Of a stretch of 21,976 nt of DNA, positions 6,676-13,684 are shown piece after piece. Both the position numbers and the translations under genes were made by a program. How positions within the stretch are numbered: position 1 is the stretch's first letter; every line of letters starts with the position of its first letter. The notes under the pieces were generated by a model, which was given only the letters and a program-made list of their open reading frames with translations, searched no databases and was not told the origin of the DNA. The DNA is from SZUA-545 sp050297855 (lineage in GTDB: Bacteria; Campylobacterota; Campylobacteria; Campylobacterales; SZUA-545). The stretch spans positions 1 to 21,976 of the forward strand of contig JBNKTC010000011.1 in NCBI GenBank assembly GCA_050297855.1. Reading direction: 5' to 3'.

Positions 6676-8611
6676 GGTGTCGCTCCATCATCGAAATCGG
6701 GCTGACGCCGCTGCCCTGCATGGCGTCGATCCCCATCGCCGCCAGCTTCTCTTGCTCCTCGCTGCTCTCCACCGCCACGGCAATAAAGAGGATGCCCAGA
6801 CTTTCGGCTATGATCTGGAGGGACTTGAAGACCGCCTTGGACTCCTCGCTCTCCGAATCCTCCAGCAGCATGTTTTTATGCATCTTGATATAGGCCGGTT
6901 TGAGCTCTTTCAGGTAGTTCATGTCGCCGCTTTGGGTGGAGAAGTTGTCGATACCGAAACGGTTTCCGTAGCCCCTGACCATGGCGGCGAAATCGCTGCA
7001 GACCGCCTGGTCCCGCAGCACCTGGCCGTTTGAGATCTCGAAACTGATCGGTGCCTTGTTCTCTTTCAGCTGCTGGGTCAGCCAGTAGAGCATCGCCCCG
7101 TCCTTGATAAAGTCCGTGGAGACGTTGACGGCCAGGGAGGCGCCGGGGTTCTCCCCGATATAGCGCAGCACCTGTGTAAAGACATGTTTGTCCACCTCGT
7201 TGGTCAGCCCCAGCCGGATCAGCATCGGCATAAAATAGCCCGCACTGTGGATCTCGCCGTCACGGTCCTCAAACCGGAGGTAGACCTCATCGTGATACGT
7301 TTCGTCGCCGTTGATCACCGACTGCATCGCCAGACGGATACGCCCCTCTTCCATGGCCGCCTGGATCTCCTGGGCCCACTCCTCTTTACCCATCAGGGAG
7401 GTGGCACTGCCGGTCTCTTTGTAGCGCTCGACGGCAAAGGCCCCCTTGGCCTTGGCTGCCGTCAGGGCGAAGTCGGTACGGGAGAGGAGGTTTTTGATAG
7501 TGTCTTCCCCGCTGTAGGCGCTGACGGCTCCGTTTAGGTAGAAGGCCGAATCGTCGATACCGTAACTGTTGATCATCCCCCGGCTCTTCTCCAGGATCAC
7601 CCCGGCCTCCTCCATCAGTGCCTCGGCCGATGCGTTGGGGGAGAGCATGACAAAATCCTGCCCTCCAAGGCGGGCGATCAGTGTATCGTTCCACTGTCCC
7701 CCTTCTGTATTCAGAAGATCGGCAAACCCTTTAAGCAGTTCGTCCAGTTTGGCAAACCCGACCGCCTGCTTGGCCACGAGGATGTCGTTAAAGGAGAGGA
7801 AGAGGATGGAGCCGGAAGAGAGGGTCTCGGACTGCAGATAGCCCGAAAGTTCGCCCATGAAATAGCGGCGGTTGTAGAGCTTGGTCACCCCGTCGGTATA
7901 GAGTAACTCGTGGTACTTCTGCAGGGTCTCGGCCTCTTTCTCAAAGATCTTCTGCACCTTCCCGACCATACTGTTCATGGCCAGCACCACCTGTTTAAAC
8001 TCGCGCGTCCCGGGGATCTTCTCCAGGATGATAAAGCTGTTCTCGTTCACCGCCTCCGCCTGGCGTCTGACATCCTGGAGGGAGTGGAGAATGATCTTGA
8101 GCATCACATAGAGGATCGCCAGCGCCGCGATACTGAGACCCACGAACCAGCCCATCAGCTTGGTAAAGATATGCCACAGCTGCAGGTACGCATGCCCCGC
8201 GTGACTGCGTACCGTCAGGGTCCCAAAGGGCATCCACCCTGCACTCACCTCCACCGTAGCCATCGGGACCTTCAGCTCCACCAGCTCGATAAACCAGGGC
8301 GGTACGTCCTTGACCTTCATATCCAGATGCTTCTGGATCAGGACCTTCCCGTCCACATCCTCGAGGATCATGTCCTGGTAGTAGCCCCGGTCAAAGACCG
8401 CGTTGATCATCGTATCCATCATGGAGATATCCTCGTTCCCCACCGCCGTACTGAGGGAGAGTCCCAGGGAGGTAGCCGTATCCTCCGCATCGGTATAGAG
8501 CTGTCCCTGGACGAAGGTACTGGCCGTTTTAAAGTTGAGCAGCAGTACAGTGACAAGAAGGACCAGAAGGAAACTGGATACGATGAGGGCGATTTTGTTA
8601 AAGAGGGTCAT
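6668..8611 (-). CDS. lapD: LapD-like cyclic di-GMP receptor (degenerate GGDEF and EAL)
   Basis: A protein of 647 residues. TM1 (about 6-27), a periplasmic LapD/MoxY-type domain (28-150) containing GWMPFG at about 125-130, and TM2 (about 153-175) are followed by a HAMP-like linker, a GGDEF-like domain whose signature reads GGQDF (316-320), and an EAL-like domain whose EAL motif reads EVY (442-444, followed by LR). Other catalytic EAL positions are also changed (IKMH for IKID, AVAVES for AEGVES). Both enzymatic activities should therefore be lost, as in Pseudomonas LapD, which senses cyclic di-GMP through its EAL domain and sequesters the protease LapG in the periplasm. The periplasmic GWxxxG loop matches, from memory, the Trp loop by which LapD docks LapG. 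It overlaps the LapG-like gene by 4 nt. Confidence 0.93.
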   Translation of the reverse strand: MTLFNKIALIVSSFLLVLLVTVLLLNFKTASTFVQGQLYTDAEDTATSLGLSLSTAVGNEDISMMDTMINAVFDRGYYQDMILEDVDGKVLIQKHLDMKVKDVPPWFIELVELKVPMATVEVSAGWMPFGTLTVRSHAGHAYLQLWHIFTKLMGWFVGLSIAALAILYVMLKIILHSLQDVRRQAEAVNENSFIILEKIPGTREFKQVVLAMNSMVGKVQKIFEKEAETLQKYHELLYTDGVTKLYNRRYFMGELSGYLQSETLSSGSILFLSFNDILVAKQAVGFAKLDELLKGFADLLNTEGGQWNDTLIARLGGQDFVMLSPNASAEALMEEAGVILEKSRGMINSYGIDDSAFYLNGAVSAYSGEDTIKNLLSRTDFALTAAKAKGAFAVERYKETGSATSLMGKEEWAQEIQAAMEEGRIRLAMQSVINGDETYHDEVYLRFEDRDGEIHSAGYFMPMLIRLGLTNEVDKHVFTQVLRYIGENPGASLAVNVSTDFIKDGAMLYWLTQQLKENKAPISFEISNGQVLRDQAVCSDFAAMVRGYGNRFGIDNFSTQSGDMNYLKELKPAYIKMHKNMLLEDSESEESKAVFKSLQIIAESLGILFIAVAVESSEEQEKLAAMGIDAMQGSGVSPISMMERHHG

Positions 8612-9264
8612 GGACTCTTCCTTTTGATTTTTTTCAGCAGCTCAAGCCACTTGGTGTTCTGCTCCATCCCCGAAGGCACGACGTTTCCCAGCCCCCGCTG
8701 CTTGGAGAGGTAGAGCTTCTCCCCGTTAAAACTGTAGACCGGGACCAGGTCTTTGCGCTTGGTGGCGGGGAGGATCGACTTGTTGATATTGTCAAGGACC
8801 AGGGGCGGGGATTTTTTGTCTTTAAAATAGGTGACGACCATATGGGCCTGGTTCAGCTCGACCGCCTTGACATAGGTGAGGTACAGCTTCTCCGAAGGCA
8901 CCCCCATCTCAAGCAGCGTAAAGTACTTAGCGATGGAGTAGTCTTCGCAATCCCCCTGCCCCTTGCCGAGGAACTCACTGCGGGTCGCCCAGTAATCCTC
9001 CGCATGCCACACCTTCATGTCGCTGCTGTACTGGACCTGGTTAAAAAACTTGTTGATGACGATCAGTTTTTTGATCTCGGAGACCTTTTCAAACTTGTTC
9101 ATCGTCTCGATCAGTTTTTTAAGCCGGACGGCGGCACCGGTCCCGTACGTCGTTTCAAGGGCCGCCAGCTCTTTGGGGTCGATCGTGTAGCTCCCGCTAC
9201 CCCAGAGGAGTCCGGGTAGAAACAGCCCTATCCACACGGCTGCCCGGACACGCCCCCCGTTCAC
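8608..9264 (-). CDS. lapG: LapG-like periplasmic transglutaminase-fold cysteine protease
   Basis: A protein of 218 residues beginning with a hydrophobic signal sequence (about 7-22). It carries the bacterial transglutaminase-like cysteine protease triad: Cys106 in GDCEDYSIAKY, His141 in QAHMVV, and Asp158 in LVLDNINK. Known LapG proteins cleave the N-terminal retention module of LapA-type adhesins and so release them from the outer membrane; they are calcium dependent and are inhibited by binding to LapD. The gene lies 2 nt after the TolC-like gene stop and overlaps the LapD-like gene by 4 nt (ATGA), so protease and inhibitor are translationally linked. Its target site should lie in the missing N-terminal part of the adhesin. 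Confidence 0.93.
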   Translation of the reverse strand: MNGGRVRAAVWIGLFLPGLLWGSGSYTIDPKELAALETTYGTGAAVRLKKLIETMNKFEKVSEIKKLIVINKFFNQVQYSSDMKVWHAEDYWATRSEFLGKGQGDCEDYSIAKYFTLLEMGVPSEKLYLTYVKAVELNQAHMVVTYFKDKKSPPLVLDNINKSILPATKRKDLVPVYSFNGEKLYLSKQRGLGNVVPSGMEQNTKWLELLKKIKRKSP

Positions 9265-9266
9265 GG

Positions 9267-10778
9267 TCAGTTCCCTTCATCCATCATCTCGAGCAGCTTG
9301 GCCTCTTCGTCGGAGAGGTCTTCCATCAGCCCCTCTTTCTCCTTCGTCTCTGTCTGCGGTTTTGCCTTCTCGGGTGTTTTATCCCGGTAGAGTGTATCCA
9401 GCCGCTCTTCGATATCACCCATGACTTCTTTCAGGCGCGCCTCCTGACCGCTGAGCGGTTTCTTCTGCAGACCGCCCGGTGTACGGTACTGTTCGAAGTG
9501 TTCGACCAGCAGCCCCATCCCCTCCAGGATACGGTACTGGCTGAAGAGGTTATCGAACTTCGCAGCCGAAAGCCGCTTCTCCGCATCGTTCTGTTCGTTC
9601 TGGGCGTTCAGCAGGTCCAGCAGGTCGCGCCGTCCCAGGTTGAACTCCTTCTGGTACGCTTCATAGGTCGCATTGGCATAGTAGCGGTGCTCTTCGAGTT
9701 CTTTGATCTGGTCTTTGAGGAAGACATGGGCGGTCCAGGCCAGGGAGAGGCGTTCAAAGAGATCCCGCTCCACCCGGCGCTGTTCGTTCTCCATGCGGAG
9801 GACCTCGATCTTTTTCTCCTGGATCCGCGTCCGGCTGGCCAGTCCGTTAAAGAGGTTATAATTCAGCATCACCATGGCGGAGGTAGACTCCGTCTCCATC
9901 TCGATCCCCCCGACGTTTTCGTTGTTGGCCCGTGTCAGCTCCAGGTCGACGGAGGGGTAGTATTCGGAGAGCTGGGCACGGTAGTCGCTTTGCCCGGCAT
10001 CGATGTTGATACGGGCGACCTTGAGGGAGGGATGGTTGCCAAATGCCGCATCGGCGGCGACACGGAGCGAGGCGGGCAGCGTGACCGCATGTTCGGGAGT
10101 CGTCAGGGTATCGGGGTCGACCTTCTCACCCAGCATCCCCTCCAGGATGATAAGGGACTGGATAAAATTATTTTCGAGGATGATGTGGTTGGTCTTGACC
10201 ATGGAGAGGCGGCCCAGCACCTGCTCCAGCTCCGAACGCCGCGCAAACCCGGCATCCACCTTCTCTTTGATCTGGTTGTAGATGTGCTCGTGGTGCGCGA
10301 TACTCTGACGGGAGAAGCGGAGGTTTGCGCGGTCTTTGAGGACGTTGATATAGGCTTCGGTCACATCCAAAGCGACCAGCTCCTTCTGCTCGTCCAGTTT
10401 AAACCCGGATGCCCGCAGGCGGTGCTTCTGCTTCCGAAACTTATGGAGGCTCTCGAAGCCTTTGAAGATATTGAGTTTCAACGAGAGGGAGAGGTCGGTC
10501 CGGGGTACGCTTTTTTCATCAAAGGAGACGGCGGGGGTCTGGGTGATCGTCTCGCTCCCGGTGCCCATGCTCAGGTCGACTGTCGGAAGGTACTCCGCCC
10601 GGACCGCATCCAGTTCTCTGTAGTTGATATCGCGCTGGTAGATCGTATCGAGGATATCCGGATCGTCATGCAGGATACCGTTGACACTTTCGTAGAGAGA
10701 AGCCGCCTGCACACCCGAGTGTATTACTGTCAGAAATAGTGTTGCCGCGATGAATAGCCTGCCCCCGTAGTGTCTCAT
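9267..10778 (-). CDS. TolC-like outer-membrane channel of the type I secretion system
   Basis: A protein of 503 residues. It has a signal peptide with probable cleavage after VQA (about residue 25) and then the outer-membrane efflux protein fold: two homologous halves of long helices and short beta strands (e.g. LSLSLKLNIFKGFESLHKFRKQKHR and MVMLNYNLFNGLASRTRIQEKKIEVLR, the typical 'yNlFnG' strand-helix junctions). The tail after about residue 440 is charged and Lys/Glu-rich with no clear fold. This is the first gene of the operon and gives the outer-membrane pore for adhesin export (LapE/TolC role). Upstream of the ATG only a weak Shine-Dalgarno (TAGG) is visible. The upstream 400 bases are non-coding and should hold the operon promoter. 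Confidence 0.92.
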   Translation of the reverse strand: MRHYGGRLFIAATLFLTVIHSGVQAASLYESVNGILHDDPDILDTIYQRDINYRELDAVRAEYLPTVDLSMGTGSETITQTPAVSFDEKSVPRTDLSLSLKLNIFKGFESLHKFRKQKHRLRASGFKLDEQKELVALDVTEAYINVLKDRANLRFSRQSIAHHEHIYNQIKEKVDAGFARRSELEQVLGRLSMVKTNHIILENNFIQSLIILEGMLGEKVDPDTLTTPEHAVTLPASLRVAADAAFGNHPSLKVARINIDAGQSDYRAQLSEYYPSVDLELTRANNENVGGIEMETESTSAMVMLNYNLFNGLASRTRIQEKKIEVLRMENEQRRVERDLFERLSLAWTAHVFLKDQIKELEEHRYYANATYEAYQKEFNLGRRDLLDLLNAQNEQNDAEKRLSAAKFDNLFSQYRILEGMGLLVEHFEQYRTPGGLQKKPLSGQEARLKEVMGDIEERLDTLYRDKTPEKAKPQTETKEKEGLMEDLSDEEAKLLEMMDEGN

Positions 10779-11181
10779 AAACGCCTAGTTTTCTATATTT
10801 TTATTTATTTTTGCACTGATTGTATGAAAGTTTTGTGATTTTTTCATGACTTTGCCCATTATCCGATTGCGAGCCATACTGTATACAGCTCAAGCCTGGG
10901 TATATTCTACGCATAATTTGTTTATATCTTATTTATAAGTGTAGGGATACGGAGATAATCGGATGGGACTGGATTTAAAATTTTCGGGATGATGATTGTT
11001 TTATTCATGCAAGATGGTTAACTGGCAGAGAGGAAGGGGGTTGCTTTCGCGGATTTCATCCGCTACAGAGTTCCGCTTCGCTGCACCGAACCCTAAATCG
11101 AGGTTTCTTCATCCCTTCTAGGATTGCAATATTTGTTAAATTTAAGAACTATGATTGTTTTATTTATGCAAGATGGTTAAC
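10779..11181. other. Non-coding region between the lap operon and tRNA-Ser
   Basis: About 400 bases with no credible gene. The part next to the TolC-like gene (10779-10980) is AT-rich and must hold the operon promoter and 5' leader. Several TATAAT-like hexamers can be read on the minus strand, but none has a matching -35 box, so I do not assign one. It contains a 10-bp perfect palindrome, CTGTATACAG (10879-10888). The rest (10992-11181) is occupied by a direct repeat of the tRNA-Ser 3' end and by a short G+C-richer insert with the perfect hairpin GCGGAT-TTC-ATCCGC (11049-11063). Confidence 0.6.
10992..11038. repeat. Direct repeat copy A: duplicated tRNA-Ser 3' end plus downstream flank
   Basis: 47 bases identical to 11151-11197 except for one C/T difference, at an offset of 159 bp. 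Read on the minus strand, the copy begins with 16 bases of the tRNA-Ser 3' end, including the acceptor strand and CCA, and then continues 31 bases into the downstream flank. It is not a functional tRNA. Such a partial tRNA duplication can be an attachment-site scar left by an integrated element, or a local duplication followed by loss of the tRNA body. Confidence 0.85.
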
Positions 11182-11197
11182 TGGCAGAGAGGAAGGG
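11151..11197. repeat. Direct repeat copy B: 3' end of the intact tRNA-Ser and its flank
   Basis: Partner of the repeat at 10992-11038. It spans the last 16 bases of the intact tRNA-Ser gene (ending in CCA at 11182-11184 on the minus strand) and 31 bases of flank. The 112 bp between the two copies carry no gene. Confidence 0.85.
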
Positions 11198-11269
11198 ATT
11201 CGAACCCTCGATGGCTTGCACCATACACGCGTTCCAGGCGTGCTCCTTCAACCACTCGGACACCTCTCT
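11182..11269 (-). tRNA. tRNA-Ser (anticodon GGA)
   Basis: 88 bases on the minus strand. The acceptor stem AGAGAGG pairs with CCTCTCT, the anticodon stem-loop GCACGC-CTGGAAC-GCGTGT gives anticodon GGA, a long class II variable arm follows, the T-loop is GTTCGAATC, and CCA is encoded in the gene. The long variable arm together with the GGA anticodon makes it tRNA-Ser reading UCC/UCU. Confidence 0.96.
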
Positions 11270-11286
11270 ATGTAGAAGAAGTTGGA

Positions 11287-11295
11287 ATTATAGCA
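11287..11295 (-). promoter_or_regulatory. Extended -10 promoter element for tRNA-Ser
   Basis: The minus strand reads TGCTATAAT here, a perfect -10 hexamer with the TGn extension, 18 bases before the tRNA 5' end. No good -35 box is seen, which is usual for extended -10 promoters and for sigma-70 promoters of Campylobacterota. Confidence 0.65.
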
Positions 11296-11333
11296 GATTT
11301 ACATAAGGAATGGTTTAAAAAATTTGCCTAAAC

Positions 11334-11349
11334 GGGGAAAACTCTCCCC
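11334..11349 (-). terminator. Possible terminator hairpin after the first histidine kinase gene
   Basis: The minus strand has GGGGA, a six-base loop and TCCCC directly after the kinase stop codon, followed some bases later by a run of six T. The stem is short and the T-run is about 12 bases away, so it is only a candidate. Confidence 0.4.
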
Positions 11350-11351
11350 TC

Positions 11352-12665
11352 TTAACCCTTCTCTTTTTGCAGTTCGATCGTAAAGCGGGCCCCTTTGGCA
11401 CTGTTTTCGACCCGGATCGTCCCATTCATATTGGTCTCGATGATATTTTTTGACATGTGCAGACCGATCCCCGTCCCGCCGTACTCCTCTTTGGTGGAGA
11501 AGTAGGGGTCGAAGACCCTGTCGATGATCTCCTCGGGGATCCCGCCGGCATTATCCTCGATCTCAAGAAAGGCCTTCTCCCCGGCATCGCGCAGGGAGAT
11601 ATGCAGTTCTCCCTCCTTGACTTTGCGCAGTTCGATCTCGTCTTTTACGTTTTTAAAGATATTGAGCAGAACCTGGGAAAACTCGTTTTTGTACCCGGGC
11701 ACGACGATATCCCCGTCATAATCGAACGTGACTTTGACATCGTTGTTCTTAAAGGTGGCATCCATGATCTTGATACTGTTCTTGACCGATTCGACAAGCG
11801 AGAAGGGCTTCATCGTCTTGTCAGGCCGCAGGTAATCCCTGAAGTCGTCGATCGTCTCGGACATAAAACGGATCTGTTTCAGCGTCTTGGCGGAAAATTC
11901 GTCCAGGTACTCCTGGTTCAGGTCCCCGTAGTCGTAGGCATCGTTGATATCCTGGATCAGGAGGGAGATCGTACTGATGGGTTGGCGCCACTGGTGGGCG
12001 ATATTGCCGATCATCTCTCCCATCGCCGCCATGCGGGACTGGTGGATCAGGATCTGCTCCTGCTCTTTCTGCTTCTCCATGATCTTCTTGAGGTCGGTGA
12101 TGTCCGCCATCATACCGACCACCCCGCAGGCATCCTTGAGGGTGTTGAGGTAAGTCGATTTATAGAGTACGATATCGCGTTTTTCGCTGCGGGCATTCTC
12201 CAGGATCACCTCATCGGAGACGACACCCCGGTTTTTAAGGACTTCGCAGTCGATGTCGCGCATGCCGTTGGCATCACTGCTGAAGAGCTCTTCGGAACGT
12301 TTTCCGATGATCTCTTCCCGGGACTTTCCGACGAAGTCGGCAAACGCGGCATTGCACCCGACATAGTGCTGGTCCTTGTCTTTGTAGAAGATGGGGTTGG
12401 GGATGGCGTCCATAAGGGCTTCGAGGAAGAGAAGCTGGTCGTTTAGGCGGGTCTCGGCTTTTTTGCGTTCTTCGATCTCACGCCGCAGCTCTTTATTGAT
12501 CGCCAGAAGATGTTTGTTCTCTTCTTTGATCAGACTTTCGACATCGTCTTTGACCTTGGTAAAGACGTTCTGTATTTTAGTATACTCGCTCTCGACGATA
12601 TGGATGTCGTGATCATCCGTATCCAACTGGGCCAGATCGATTTTATTGTTTTTATCTTCCTTCAT
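11352..12665 (-). CDS. Soluble PAS-domain sensor histidine kinase (module copy 1)
   Basis: 437 residues from the ATG at 12665, which has a good Shine-Dalgarno (AGGAG, 8 nt upstream). An open frame extends to 12788, but the added 41 residues read through the AT-rich promoter region and have no ribosome site. Order: a helical signalling segment (about 20-90, EENKHLLAINKELRREIEER), a PAS domain (about 90-200), a dimerisation/phospho-acceptor helix with His224 in IAHQWRQP, and a HATPase domain with an atypical N box (LLNIFKNVKDE), DNAGGIP (about 372) and GTGIGL (about 400). No transmembrane segment is seen, so it senses a cytoplasmic signal. No response regulator is encoded nearby. It is divergent from the degenerate-GGDEF gene at 12803 and closely related to the kinase at 13677-14990. 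Confidence 0.9.
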   Translation of the reverse strand: MKEDKNNKIDLAQLDTDDHDIHIVESEYTKIQNVFTKVKDDVESLIKEENKHLLAINKELRREIEERKKAETRLNDQLLFLEALMDAIPNPIFYKDKDQHYVGCNAAFADFVGKSREEIIGKRSEELFSSDANGMRDIDCEVLKNRGVVSDEVILENARSEKRDIVLYKSTYLNTLKDACGVVGMMADITDLKKIMEKQKEQEQILIHQSRMAAMGEMIGNIAHQWRQPISTISLLIQDINDAYDYGDLNQEYLDEFSAKTLKQIRFMSETIDDFRDYLRPDKTMKPFSLVESVKNSIKIMDATFKNNDVKVTFDYDGDIVVPGYKNEFSQVLLNIFKNVKDEIELRKVKEGELHISLRDAGEKAFLEIEDNAGGIPEEIIDRVFDPYFSTKEEYGGTGIGLHMSKNIIETNMNGTIRVENSAKGARFTIELQKEKG

Positions 12666-12682
12666 CCCTCTTCTCCTACTAA

Positions 12683-12705
12683 ATTTTAACTCTTTTTTGT
12701 AAAAT
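12683..12705. promoter_or_regulatory. Conserved 23-bp divergent promoter/operator element, copy 1
   Basis: ATTTTAAC, eight mostly-T bases, then GTAAAAT: an imperfect inverted repeat between the divergent kinase and GGDEF-like genes. It matches the element at 15011-15033 in 22 of 23 positions although the surrounding spacer has diverged. On the minus strand it supplies a TAAAAT -10-like box just before the kinase Shine-Dalgarno; on the plus strand it supplies TTGTAA as a possible -35. It is a shared promoter core or a regulator site. Confidence 0.6.
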
Positions 12706-12802
12706 ATAACTAAAGGGTAGCAGTAAAAACATTTAGGGTGAATATATTCTGTTAACATATGCTGGCAAGTGGCAATAAAAAAATCCATTCAAAGACCTGA
12801 TT

Positions 12803-13684
12803 ATGAAGGCTCACGAGGCAAAAGAGAAAATACTATCGGTAGTGGAAAGCACCTTTGAAAAGGTCGAAGGGGAGACGACGGTTCCCGAAGGGATCCTGAC
12901 CAACCTCATCAAAGATCTTGTGGAGAGCTGCGGGAGCGACTGCATCAGCGATTACGATGCACGCCAGGCGGATGAGATCAGCGAGTGCCTCAAAAATGCC
13001 GTCCAGACTCTCAGCGAATACGAGAATACGACCAAAAACATCGCCCAGATGACCAACGAGAACATGCCCGTCATCTCCAACCTTATCTCTACCACCAGCG
13101 ACAGCCGGATAAAAGCCGCGTCGGTCAAACTGAACGAACTCCACGGCAAACTGAAAAACGAACTGGCCAAAGCGGACGATACGATCAAGACCTTCCGGAC
13201 CCATATGGAGCAGATGAAGAAGAACAGCAAAGTCGACAAACTGACCAAGGCGTTCAACTATGCCGCCTATATCCAGGATATGACGCCGATCCTCAAGATC
13301 GGGACCGACCGGGACCTGGATCTGTGCATGCTCCTGATCGAAGTGAGCAACCTCAGCGACATCGGTAAAAAGCACACCAAAGAGGCATCGGACAAGATCC
13401 TGATCTATGTCACCAAGCTGCTAAACTCCCTCATCCGCCAGGAGAACCGTATCTACCGCTACAGCAACGACACCTTTCTGATCGTCCTCAACCGCAGCGC
13501 GGAAGAGCAGCTTGCCAGCACCGAAGAGCGGGTGATCAACAAGCTGACGCGCCAGAAGGTGGTCTACGGCAGCCAGAATATCGAACTGATGATCCACTCG
13601 GGGAAATCGTTTCATAAAAAAGGGGACGACATCGACTCCTTTACCAACCGGGCAAAAGGCGACAAACGCCGTATTATCAGTTAG
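12803..13684 (+). CDS. Degenerate GGDEF-domain protein with conserved cysteines (module copy 1)
   Basis: 293 residues. The C-terminal half (about 140-290) follows the GGDEF fold: KVDKLTKAFNYAAY matches the usual 'DxLTGLxNR', and YRYSNDTFLIVLNR matches 'RxGGDEFxxll', but the signature is SNDTF (221-225) and the metal-binding Asp region is lost, so it should not make cyclic di-GMP. The N-terminal ~140 residues are mostly helical with Cys43 and Cys47 (CGSDC) and Cys62, all conserved in the paralogue at 15081. No transmembrane segment or signal peptide is seen. It is divergent from a histidine kinase and overlaps the end of the second kinase gene by 8 nt tail to tail. It may be a nucleotide-binding or partner-binding output or sensor protein; the function is unknown. 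Confidence 0.85.
   Translation: MKAHEAKEKILSVVESTFEKVEGETTVPEGILTNLIKDLVESCGSDCISDYDARQADEISECLKNAVQTLSEYENTTKNIAQMTNENMPVISNLISTTSDSRIKAASVKLNELHGKLKNELAKADDTIKTFRTHMEQMKKNSKVDKLTKAFNYAAYIQDMTPILKIGTDRDLDLCMLLIEVSNLSDIGKKHTKEASDKILIYVTKLLNSLIRQENRIYRYSNDTFLIVLNRSAEEQLASTEERVINKLTRQKVVYGSQNIELMIHSGKSFHKKGDDIDSFTNRAKGDKRRIIS

Noticed and set aside
10879..10888. CTGTATACAG as a LexA/SOS box
   Set aside because: It is a 10-bp palindrome; the LexA pattern needs CTG and CAG separated by ten bases, so the spacing is wrong. It may still be an operator of another factor.
12666..12788. 41-residue N-terminal extension of the first kinase
   Set aside because: It reads through the AT-rich divergent promoter with its conserved 23-bp element; the ATG at 12665 has a strong Shine-Dalgarno and matches the paralogue's start.
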